A stretch of 64,000 nucleotides of DNA from Pseudomonadota bacterium (lineage in GTDB: Bacteria > Pseudomonadota > Gammaproteobacteria > Steroidobacterales > Steroidobacteraceae). Shown here piece after piece: positions 7,912 through 15,562 of the stretch. A program made the translations under genes and the position numbers. Positions within the stretch are counted from its first letter, which is position 1. Every line of letters starts with the position of its first letter. Where the stretch lies: assembly GCA_023457495.1 (NCBI GenBank), contig JAEWLQ010000113.1:1-64000 (forward strand), read 5' to 3'. A model generated the notes under the pieces. It was given only the letters and a program-made list of their open reading frames with translations, was not told where the DNA came from and ran no database searches.

Positions 7912-9849
7912 GTGCTCGGACCCACCCGCCGGTATGCCTCTTCACGCGCCGTCTTGCTGACGGCGCTTTCGTGCGTGCTGCTCGCACCGGCGGCGCGCGC
8001 GGCCTGTGTCGGCGCACAGACCGATGATCTCGCGGCGATCGAGGAACGCGCCTTCCGCGATCCGGCCACGGCCCTGCCCGAGCTCGCCAATACCATCACG
8101 ACCACGGCCGACATGCCGACGACGCGACGCGCGGCGCTGCATGCGATCGCGGCCGACGCCGCCCGCCAGCTCGGCTTCAGCCGCCAGAGCATCACGCACG
8201 CCGACGCCGGCCTCGCGTTGCTGCCCGCGGGAGACATGTCGGACCTCGCCATCCGCATGCGCACCGTGCGCGCTCTGGTGAGCACGAACGTGGGCGGCAT
8301 CGATGCGGCGATCGTCGAACTCACGCGCGTCGCCGACGCCATCCGCGACCGGCCGCTCGCCCTCGGCTGTGTCCTGCGTGATCGCGGCTGGCTCAACTTT
8401 CGCGACGGCAATGCCGACCAGGCGCTCGATGACCTGTTGCGCGCCTACGCGCTGCTGCGCCGGAATGCCTCGCGCGAGGAGACCATGGTGGCCGCGGGCC
8501 GCCTGTCGATGGCGCAATTCTCGGTGCGCGACTATCCCCAGGCGCTCGCGCTGGTCGATGAAACCATCGCCTTCTTCCGCGAGCAGAACGCGCAGATCCG
8601 GCTGGCGACGGCGCTCGACCGCCGCGCGGCCATCCTGACCGCCGCGGGCCGCCTCGACGAGGCGAACATGGCCGCGGTCGAAGCGCTGCGTATTCACGAA
8701 AACATCGGCGACCGCGTGGGCACGGGCCTGTCGCAGTTGCGCATGTGTGGTGTCGAGATCCAGCGCAATTCGCTGACCGAGGCCGCGCGCTGGTGCGATC
8801 GGGCCGAACTGACGCTCAGCCAGACCAGCGGCATGGACGACAACGATTTCCGCACGCTCGCCGCGCTGCGCGGCCGCCTGAACCTCGCGCTCGGGCGCTC
8901 GAAGGAAGCCGTCGAACAATTCAATCGCGCCATCGCACCGGGCGGAGCGCAGCCGGCCGATGACATCGCCGAGCTCTACGAGTTGCGCTCGCGCGCGCAT
9001 GCCGCCATCGGCAATTACCCGGCGGCATTCACCGACCAGGGCGAATACCTGCGGCGCGTCCGCGAACAGGGCACGCTCGACCGCATTCGCGAAGTCGCGC
9101 AGTTGCGCGTGCAGTTCGAGAACGACCAGGAAAAGCAGAAAATCGCGCTGCTCGAGAAGGACAAGCGTCTCGCCGAGGAACGACTCACCAGCCAGGAGCG
9201 CACGACCCAGCTCATCGCGCTCGCCGGACTCGCCGGCCTGGTGACGGCATTCGTGCTCGGTTATGCGTTGTGGTCCAACCGCCGGCATCGCGCGGAGCTC
9301 ATCCGCCTCGCCGAGCGCGACGAGCTCACCGGACTGCTCAATCGTCGCGCGATCGTGCGCAAGGCGGTCGAGTTCCTGTCGCGCGCGCGCGAGGCGAAAG
9401 GCACGCTGATCATCGGCCTCATCGACCTGGACCATTTCAAATCGATCAACGATCGCTTCGGACATGCGGTCGGCGACCAGATCCTGCAGCGGTTCGCGGC
9501 GGTGCTGCGCAGCTCGTTGCACACCAACGAGGTGTTCGGACGCTACGGTGGCGAAGAATTCCTGGTGCTGTTCCCCGACTACAACCTCGACCAGGCCCGC
9601 CAGGCCACCGAGCGGCTGCGCACCGCGCTGCGCGCGCAGCGCATGCGGATCGAAGACCAGGATGTCTCCGTCACGCTGAGCCTCGGGCTCGCGAGCTACG
9701 AAACGGGCGATGTGCTGTTCGACCAGATTGCCCGCCGCGCCGATATCGCGCTTTACGTCGCCAAGACCCAGGGTCGCGACCGCGTCGAAGTCTACAACTC
9801 GGCGCGCCACGGCACCGTCACGGCCACCGCCGCCACCCGCAACCGATGA
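7912..9849 (+). CDS. TPR-containing transmembrane diguanylate cyclase (GGEEF)
   Basis: The 645-residue protein starts at GTG 7912. A signal peptide (about 1-31) is followed by an alpha-helical TPR-like sensor region (about 40-390), a charged coiled coil (about 395-440), a membrane segment (about 443-463) and a cytoplasmic GGDEF domain. The active-site motif GGEEF is at 546-550, and RDELTGLLNRRA marks the domain start, so cyclic-di-GMP synthesis is expected. The RxxD inhibitory site upstream of GGEEF is replaced by HTNE, so product inhibition through the I-site is unlikely. The architecture suggests a periplasmic sensor. The ligand is unknown. Confidence 0.88.
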   Translation: MLGPTRRYASSRAVLLTALSCVLLAPAARAACVGAQTDDLAAIEERAFRDPATALPELANTITTTADMPTTRRAALHAIAADAARQLGFSRQSITHADAGLALLPAGDMSDLAIRMRTVRALVSTNVGGIDAAIVELTRVADAIRDRPLALGCVLRDRGWLNFRDGNADQALDDLLRAYALLRRNASREETMVAAGRLSMAQFSVRDYPQALALVDETIAFFREQNAQIRLATALDRRAAILTAAGRLDEANMAAVEALRIHENIGDRVGTGLSQLRMCGVEIQRNSLTEAARWCDRAELTLSQTSGMDDNDFRTLAALRGRLNLALGRSKEAVEQFNRAIAPGGAQPADDIAELYELRSRAHAAIGNYPAAFTDQGEYLRRVREQGTLDRIREVAQLRVQFENDQEKQKIALLEKDKRLAEERLTSQERTTQLIALAGLAGLVTAFVLGYALWSNRRHRAELIRLAERDELTGLLNRRAIVRKAVEFLSRAREAKGTLIIGLIDLDHFKSINDRFGHAVGDQILQRFAAVLRSSLHTNEVFGRYGGEEFLVLFPDYNLDQARQATERLRTALRAQRMRIEDQDVSVTLSLGLASYETGDVLFDQIARRADIALYVAKTQGRDRVEVYNSARHGTVTATAATRNR

Positions 9850-9873
9850 ACGCGGCGCCGGGCGCCTGACTAT

Positions 9874-10710
9874 CTACTGCTTCCAGACGATGTCGAGCGT
9901 CTGGCCGGCCCGCAGGGTCGCGCCGCCGCCCTGCGTCGCGATCACGTTCTGACCGAAGAGCACGCCGCGCAACCTGGCGTCGAAGCGATATGTGCGCAGG
10001 GTCGCGAGCGGTTCTTCGCCGTCGCGCTCGCCGCGCTCCTGATCGGTCGTCGTGATGGCGCAGCGCGTGCACGGCTTCACGATGCGCAACACGACGTCCC
10101 CGGCACGCAGTTCGTGGATCCGGTCTTCGTCGTAGGCATCCACCCCGTCGATGACGATGTTCGGACGGAAACGCTCCATCGGCAGCGCCTTCGGCAGCCG
10201 TGAGTTCAGATCCGCGAGCGACGCGCGCGAGATCACGAGCATGGGAAATCCGTCGGCGAACTCGGTGATGGCCCGCGCGCCCGCGGTCCACTCCGGATCG
10301 CATTCGCGCGGCATGTCCGGATCGAACCGCACCAGCCGCAGCGGCGTTTCGAGAAACTCCGAACACCAGCGCGCGGCGGCCTCGCCGCAATCGACTCCCC
10401 GCCCGTTGAACTTCCACACGGTCACGGCGAGCAGATCGTCACCGGCGTCGCGCGGGATCACGAGATCCCCCCTCCCGGGCGCGGACAAGCTCAGAGCCGC
10501 ATCATCGATCGAAGTCCCGATCAACGCCATGCGCGGCAATTCACGCTGCGTCACGAAGCGGCCGTTGGGACGCACCAGCATCCAGTGCCGGTCATCGACG
10601 AGCCCCGTCGCGCCCAGTCGCGCGTTCGTCAGCGCAATTCCCCGGCAGGATTTCACTGGATAGATGTGTAGCGACGTTATCGTCGCTCGAGTACCGGCCT
10701 CGCGCGCCAT
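9874..10710 (-). CDS. MOSC domain protein (YcbX/mARC-like)
   Basis: The 278-residue protein has the MOSC N-terminal beta-barrel domain (ITSLHIYPVKSCRG near the start) and the C-terminal MOSC domain with a conserved cysteine pair in KPCTRC. MOSC proteins such as YcbX and mARC bind sulfurated molybdenum cofactor and reduce N-hydroxylated compounds. No 2Fe-2S domain is attached, so a separate electron donor would be needed. It starts at ATG 10710, 11 bp after the kdsB stop and on the same strand, so it probably closes the lpxK-kdsB transcript. A functional link with lipopolysaccharide synthesis is not evident. Confidence 0.85.
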   Translation of the reverse strand: MAREAGTRATITSLHIYPVKSCRGIALTNARLGATGLVDDRHWMLVRPNGRFVTQRELPRMALIGTSIDDAALSLSAPGRGDLVIPRDAGDDLLAVTVWKFNGRGVDCGEAAARWCSEFLETPLRLVRFDPDMPRECDPEWTAGARAITEFADGFPMLVISRASLADLNSRLPKALPMERFRPNIVIDGVDAYDEDRIHELRAGDVVLRIVKPCTRCAITTTDQERGERDGEEPLATLRTYRFDARLRGVLFGQNVIATQGGGATLRAGQTLDIVWKQ

Positions 10711-10721
10711 GGTCCCGGCGC

Positions 10722-11468
10722 TCAAGGCCGCAGCGTGAGCGCGCGTTCGGCGCGCTCGAGATCGGCGGCGGTATTGACGTCGGCGAGCGGACGCTCGGCC
10801 GCGAGCGCCACGCGGATCTCCATGTCGTTCTCGAGCGCACGCAGCTGCTCGAGTTTTTCGATCTGCTCGAGACGGCCCGGCGGCAGGCCCGCCAGCCGGC
10901 GCAGCGCGGCCACGCGGTAGGCGTAGATGCCGATGTGGCGCAGGCAGGCATCCGTCAAGGTCTGCGCCGCGTCGCGATTCCACGGAATCGGCGCGCGCGA
11001 GAAATACAACGCGCGGCCGCCGGCATCGCAGGCGACCTTCACATTGTTAGGGTCGTTGAACTCGGTGAACGCGGCGAATTTCGCCGCGAGTGTCGCGATG
11101 TCCGCGCCGGCATGCGTTTCGAGCAGCGCGGCCACCTGGTCGATGATCACGGGCGGAATCAGCGGCTCGTCGCCCTGCACGTTCACCACGATGTCGGAGT
11201 CGCTCCAGCCGCGCGCCGCCGCCACCTCGGCGATGCGATCCGTTCCGGACAGATGCGTGCGCGCGGTCATGGCGACGTCGGCGCCGAATGCGCGCGCCGC
11301 GTTCGCGATGCGCTCGTCGTCGGTCGCGACGACGACCTCCGCGGCCTGGGCGGCACGCGCCCGCTCGTGCACCCACTGGATCATCGGCTTGCCGGCCAGC
11401 GGCAGCAGCACCTTGCCGGGCAACCGCGAGGAATCGAAGCGTGCGGGGATGACGACGCGGAATTTCAT
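10722..11468 (-). CDS. kdsB: 3-deoxy-manno-octulosonate cytidylyltransferase KdsB
   Basis: The 248-residue enzyme couples CTP to Kdo, giving CMP-Kdo for the lipopolysaccharide inner core. The N-terminal nucleotide-binding motif VVIPARFDSSRLPGK and the VNVQGDEPLI motif near residue 100 are diagnostic, as is LEQIEKLEQLRALEN near the C terminus. The ATG overlaps the stop of the upstream Trm112-like gene by 4 bp (ATGA), so translation is coupled. It lies in the run exbB-exbD-msbA-lpxK-(Trm112)-kdsB, all on the minus strand. Confidence 0.96.
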   Translation of the reverse strand: MKFRVVIPARFDSSRLPGKVLLPLAGKPMIQWVHERARAAQAAEVVVATDDERIANAARAFGADVAMTARTHLSGTDRIAEVAAARGWSDSDIVVNVQGDEPLIPPVIIDQVAALLETHAGADIATLAAKFAAFTEFNDPNNVKVACDAGGRALYFSRAPIPWNRDAAQTLTDACLRHIGIYAYRVAALRRLAGLPPGRLEQIEKLEQLRALENDMEIRVALAAERPLADVNTAADLERAERALTLRP

Positions 11469-11656
11469 TCGCGCGCCAGCAGCGGATCGTCCGGCAACAG
11501 GTGCCGCGCGTCCTCCTCGAGCATCATGGGCACGCCATCGCGGATCGGGAACGCCAGGCGGTCCGCGCGGCACACCAGCGCATCGGCGGCACGCTGGAAC
11601 TTGAGCGGGCCCTTGCACAGCGGGCACGCCAGTACATCGAGCAGCCTGTCATCCAT
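11465..11656 (-). CDS. Trm112-like zinc-ribbon protein (YcaR family)
   Basis: The 63-residue protein carries LLDVLACPLCKGPL, the CPxCK half-knuckle of the Trm112/UPF0434 family, and FPIRDGVPMML, its usual C-terminal motif. The second cysteine pair is reduced to one Cys (LVCRADRLAF). In eukaryotes Trm112 activates methyltransferases. The bacterial YcaR-type protein between lpxK and kdsB has no settled role. It overlaps lpxK by 8 bp and kdsB by 4 bp, consistent with operon membership. Confidence 0.9.
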   Translation of the reverse strand: MDDRLLDVLACPLCKGPLKFQRAADALVCRADRLAFPIRDGVPMMLEEDARHLLPDDPLLARE

Positions 11657-12674
11657 GCTTGTGGAACGCCTCCGCGCGGGTCAGGACCAGGTCGATGAGC
11701 TCGCGCGCCTCGCGCTCGGCGAACTCGGCCGTGACCGGCACGAACCAGCAGCGGTCATCGGCGAAGGAGGCGCATTTTACGGCATCTTTCTCGGTCATGA
11801 TGACGGGAAGGGCGTCGCCGAAACTCAGGTCTCCCGGCTTGAACGCATGGTGGTCGGCGTACGGATGCTCGTGGATCGTGAGCCCTGCGCCGCGCAGCAT
11901 GCCGAAAAATCTCTGCGGATTGCCGATCGCCGCGACGGCATGGATCCGCGCGCCGCGAAAACTCTCGAGCGGGCGCGGCGCCGCGCCTCCTGAAACCGGC
12001 TGCGCATCGCCGGGCCGCAGGTGCATCGAAAAGTGCGTGTGATCGACCATGCCCGGCAGCACGAATCCCGGCGCGGTGATCTCACCGTTGACGACGACGG
12101 CGTTGACACGCCGCAGCCGCCGCGGACTTTCGCGCAGGGGACCGCGCGGCAGCACACAGCCATTGCCGAAGCCGCGCTGGCCGTCGATGACCGCGATCTC
12201 GCAATCGCGGCGCAATGCCAGGTGCTGGAGCCCATCGTCACAGATCACGATGTCGGCGCGGTCGGCCACCGCGGCCTTGGCCGCCGCGACCCGATCGCGC
12301 CCGACGAACACCGCCGCCTGCGCGCGCCGCGCGAGCAACAGGGGCTCGTCGCCCACCTCCGAAGGCCGGCTGTGCATCGTGACGCGCGTGACGCCGTGCG
12401 CGCGCCCACCATATCCGCGCGACACCACCGCGACCTTCATTCCCGTTTCCGCGATCCGGCTCGCGAGCCAGGCGACCAGCGGGGTCTTGCCCGTGCCGCC
12501 CACGGTGATGTTGCCCACCACGATCACCGGCGCGCCGACCCGCACTCGATGCCGCAGGCCGATGCGATACAGGAAATTGCGCAGCCGCATCACCGCGCCG
12601 TAAAGCCACGACAGCGGCGCCAGCCAGAGCGGCGCCGACGGGCCGTACCACATCTTCTCTACGCTGGAACGCAT
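11649..12674 (-). CDS. lpxK: Tetraacyldisaccharide 4'-kinase LpxK
   Basis: The 341-residue inner-membrane enzyme phosphorylates the 4' position of the lipid A disaccharide precursor. An N-terminal hydrophobic segment (WLAPLSWLYGAVM) is followed by the Walker A motif GNITVGGTGKTP at about residue 55, and VVSRGYGG and DDGLQH complete the LpxK signature. The start is placed at ATG 12674; ATG 12653 is an alternative. It is 13 bp downstream of msbA, whose product flips the finished lipid A, so the pair is functionally and transcriptionally linked. Confidence 0.95.
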   Translation of the reverse strand: MRSSVEKMWYGPSAPLWLAPLSWLYGAVMRLRNFLYRIGLRHRVRVGAPVIVVGNITVGGTGKTPLVAWLASRIAETGMKVAVVSRGYGGRAHGVTRVTMHSRPSEVGDEPLLLARRAQAAVFVGRDRVAAAKAAVADRADIVICDDGLQHLALRRDCEIAVIDGQRGFGNGCVLPRGPLRESPRRLRRVNAVVVNGEITAPGFVLPGMVDHTHFSMHLRPGDAQPVSGGAAPRPLESFRGARIHAVAAIGNPQRFFGMLRGAGLTIHEHPYADHHAFKPGDLSFGDALPVIMTEKDAVKCASFADDRCWFVPVTAEFAEREARELIDLVLTRAEAFHKHG

Positions 12675-12687
12675 CGCGCGTGCGTCA

Positions 12688-14439
12688 TCAATTGCGGAAC
12701 TCGGCGCGTTTGAGACTGGCGTACGCGCCGTCGCGCCCCACGAGCTCCGCGTGGCTGCCGCGTTCGACGATGCGGCCCTCGTCCATGACCACGATCTCGT
12801 CGGCATGCTCGATCGTGCTCAGCCGATGCGCGATCACGAGCGTGGTGCGATTGCGCATGAGCTCGACGAGCGCTTCCTGGATGCGGCGCTCGGATTCGTT
12901 GTCCAGCGCCGAGGTGGCCTCGTCGAGGATCAGGATGGGCGCGTCCTTGAGCAAGGCGCGCGCGATCGCGATGCGTTGCTTCTGCCCGCCGGACAAGGAC
13001 GAGCCGCGCTCGCCGACCTGCGTGTCCAGGCCCTGCGGCAGATTGTTGGCGAACTCGTCCACGTACGCGATCTTCGCGGCCTTCTCCACCGCGGCCGGGT
13101 CCGGATCGGCCACGCCGAATGCGATGTTGTTGCGGATCGAATCGTTGAACAGCAGCACTTCCTGGTTGACCAGCGCGACGTTGCGGCGCAGATCGCGCAA
13201 GTTGCACTCGCGCACGTCGACGCCGTCGATGAGCACGGCGCCCTGGGTCGCGTCGTAGAAGCGCGGCACCAGCGCGACCAGGGTCGATTTACCCGAACCG
13301 GAGCGCCCGACGACCGCGATGGTCTTGCCCGCCGGTACGCGCAGGTTCACCGAATGCAGCACCCCACCCTTCTCGGTGGTGTATTCGAAGCTCACGTCGC
13401 GGAACTCGATCTCGCCGGCCACGCGCTGCAGCGGCCGTCCGGACTCGAGATCCTCGGCCGGGATATCGAGCAATTCGAAAATGCTCGCGCCGGCGGCGAG
13501 GCCCTGCTGCAGCGGCGCGAAGGAATCCATCAACCGCTTGAGCGGTGCGGTGGTCATCAACGTCGCCGTGAGGAAGGCCATGAAGTCGCCGGGCGTCATG
13601 GTGCCGGCCTGGATCTGGTGCAGCGACACCCACAGGATGCCGCCGAGACCCAGCGAGGCGATGAACTGCACGACGGGATTGCTGATCGAGCGCGCGGCGA
13701 TCAGCTTCATGTTGCTCTTGCGGTTGTGCTCGTTGATCTGCTCGAAGTCGGCGGCTTCCGCATCCTGCGCGTTGAACACCTTGATGACGCGGTGCCCGTC
13801 GAGCGCCTCCTTCACCGAACTCGTGACGTCGCCCATCGAGGACTGGATGCGGCCGCTGTAGCGGCGGAACGAGCGGCTGACGTTGCGGATCAACCAGGAA
13901 AGCGGCGGCGCGAGGATCAATACGAACAGCGCCAGCCGCCAGTTGATGTACACCACGATGCTGAGCAGCACCACGATGGTGAGCGTGTCGCGGATCAACG
14001 AGGTGATCGACTTGGTGACCGCCTCGGCCACCTGCTCCACGTTGTAGGTCAGTCGCGAAAGGAGATGACCCGTGCCTTCGCGGTCGTAGTACCGCGTGGG
14101 CAGCTCCAGGTAATGGCGGAACAGGTCGCTGCGAATCGCCTTGATGACCCGCCGGCCCACGCGTCCCGGGAAATACACCGACATGTAATCGCCGAGGCCG
14201 CGGAACAGGAACAACACCGGCGCGCCGATGGGCACGAGCCACAGCACTCTTTCGTTCTTCTCGTAGAACGTGCCGTCGACGAACTGTTTGACGAACAGCG
14301 CCAATGTGCCGTCGGTGGCGGCGAACAGCGCCATGCCGAGCACGCCCACCAGGAAGGTGCCGCGATGCGGCCAGGCGTACGAGAGCAACCGGCGATAGAC
14401 CCGTCCCGGAGTCAACTCCGACGTTGGCGCGGCGCTCAC
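12688..14439 (-). CDS. msbA: Lipid A flippase MsbA (ABC transporter)
   Basis: The 583-residue protein is a fused ABC half-transporter close to the usual length of about 582. Six membrane segments occupy about residues 20-310. The ATPase domain has Walker A GRSGSGKST, Q-loop NQEVLLF, signature LSGGQKQR, Walker B ILILDEATSAL and the H-loop IAHRLST. MsbA flips core-lipid A across the inner membrane. I chose GTG 14439 because it gives a family-like N terminus just after exbD; upstream residues in this frame overlap exbD and look random. Confidence 0.95.
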   Translation of the reverse strand: MSAAPTSELTPGRVYRRLLSYAWPHRGTFLVGVLGMALFAATDGTLALFVKQFVDGTFYEKNERVLWLVPIGAPVLFLFRGLGDYMSVYFPGRVGRRVIKAIRSDLFRHYLELPTRYYDREGTGHLLSRLTYNVEQVAEAVTKSITSLIRDTLTIVVLLSIVVYINWRLALFVLILAPPLSWLIRNVSRSFRRYSGRIQSSMGDVTSSVKEALDGHRVIKVFNAQDAEAADFEQINEHNRKSNMKLIAARSISNPVVQFIASLGLGGILWVSLHQIQAGTMTPGDFMAFLTATLMTTAPLKRLMDSFAPLQQGLAAGASIFELLDIPAEDLESGRPLQRVAGEIEFRDVSFEYTTEKGGVLHSVNLRVPAGKTIAVVGRSGSGKSTLVALVPRFYDATQGAVLIDGVDVRECNLRDLRRNVALVNQEVLLFNDSIRNNIAFGVADPDPAAVEKAAKIAYVDEFANNLPQGLDTQVGERGSSLSGGQKQRIAIARALLKDAPILILDEATSALDNESERRIQEALVELMRNRTTLVIAHRLSTIEHADEIVVMDEGRIVERGSHAELVGRDGAYASLKRAEFRN

Positions 14440-14449
14440 GTCCGGGCGC

Positions 14450-14878
14450 TCATTTCTTCGCGGAATCTTCGACCGTCGCGATGTTGATGCGGACGAAGCC
14501 GAGCTTGCCGAGCACGTCCATCGCCGTGACCACGGACTGGTGCGTCGAACGCGCATCCGCGCGAACGGTCACGGGTTTGCCGCGGTCGGCACCCGCGACC
14601 TCGACGATGGCCGCGCGAAGCGTGTCGGGGCTCGAGTTGATCAGCTCGCGATCGTTGACGCGATAGGTCCCCGCCTGCGTCACCGAGACGACGATCGGGT
14701 CGGATTTCTGTTTGCCGGTGGGCGCGAGGCTCGCCTGCGGCAGCTCGATCTTGAGGCGGCCTTCCTGCATGAAGGTCGACGACAACATGAAGAAGATGAC
14801 GAGCAGCAGCGCGATGTCGATCAGCGGGATCAGGTTGATCTCCGGATCTTCCTTCGACTTGCGGGACTGCAGTCTCAT
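14450..14878 (-). CDS. exbD: Biopolymer transport protein ExbD/TolR family
   Basis: The 142-residue protein has a short cytoplasmic N terminus, one membrane helix (NLIPLIDIALLLVIFFML) containing the conserved Asp that carries the proton pathway, and a periplasmic domain ending in a typical ExbD fold (ADARSTHQSVVTAMDVLGKLGF). With ExbB it forms a proton-driven motor for TonB-type processes. It overlaps exbB by 4 bp and precedes msbA. No tonB gene is present, so this pair may serve another envelope process. Confidence 0.94.
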   Translation of the reverse strand: MRLQSRKSKEDPEINLIPLIDIALLLVIFFMLSSTFMQEGRLKIELPQASLAPTGKQKSDPIVVSVTQAGTYRVNDRELINSSPDTLRAAIVEVAGADRGKPVTVRADARSTHQSVVTAMDVLGKLGFVRINIATVEDSAKK

Positions 14879-15519
14879 GCGATGCGCGCGATGTCCCCGT
14901 CGCCTTCGCCGGACTGCGGCTCGGCGCCCAGCGAATCCGCGAACGTCACGGCAATCTTTTCCATGTCGACGACGATGCGCTCCACCTTGCCGCGCAGGTA
15001 GCGGTGCGCGATGTACGCGGGAATCGCCACGGTGAGGCCGCCGGCGGTACAGATCAGCGCCTCGGAGATGCCGCCCGCCAGCATGCGCGGGTCACCCATG
15101 CCGCCGAGCATCACGGCGTTGAACGCGGCGATGATGCCGGTGACCGTGCCGAGCAGGCCTAACAAGGGCGAGATGCTGGCGATGGTGCCGACGGAATTCA
15201 CGAAGCGCTCGAGCTCGTGCACGACGTGACGCCCCACGTCTTCGACGCGCTCCATCATGATCTCGCGGCCACGATGCCGGTTGGCGAGCGCGGCGGCCAG
15301 CACACGTCCCAGCGGCGAGTTCTTCTCGAGGGCCTCGATGACCTTCGGGTTGACCTGGTTGCGCTCGACGAGGTCGGAGACCTTCTTGATGAGCTCCTGC
15401 GGCAGCACCCGCTTGCGCTGCAGTGTCCAGAGACGCTCGAGGACGATGCCGACCAATACGATCGAGCAGATGATGATCGGCGCCATGAATGGGCCGCCGG
15501 CCTTAACGATTTCCCACAT
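14875..15519 (-). CDS. exbB: MotA/TolQ/ExbB proton channel protein
   Basis: The 214-residue protein has three hydrophobic segments (about 13-35, 115-140, 160-180) and the family core motif ISPLLGLLGTVTGIIAAF, followed by GGISEALICTAGGLTVAIP. These match ExbB/TolQ channel subunits, which surround an ExbD/TolR dimer and conduct protons. It is the first gene of the exbB-exbD-msbA-lpxK-Trm112-kdsB-MOSC run. The 43-bp gap to comEC upstream shows no clear terminator, so comEC read-through is possible. Confidence 0.94.
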   Translation of the reverse strand: MWEIVKAGGPFMAPIIICSIVLVGIVLERLWTLQRKRVLPQELIKKVSDLVERNQVNPKVIEALEKNSPLGRVLAAALANRHRGREIMMERVEDVGRHVVHELERFVNSVGTIASISPLLGLLGTVTGIIAAFNAVMLGGMGDPRMLAGGISEALICTAGGLTVAIPAYIAHRYLRGKVERIVVDMEKIAVTFADSLGAEPQSGEGDGDIARIA

Positions 15520-15562
15520 GGAGCCGGACTATACCGGAGCGGCCCGGAATGCGTCACGGCGC

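Noticed and set aside
7942..9810. Open frame of 622 codons antisense to the TPR-GGDEF gene
   Set aside because: It mirrors the sense gene in a GC-rich sequence, has no recognisable domain, and its composition (many Arg, Ala, Gly, His) is that of an antisense shadow.
12751..14487. Open frame of 578 codons opposite msbA
   Set aside because: MsbA is certain on the other strand; this frame has no motifs and a His/Arg-rich random composition.
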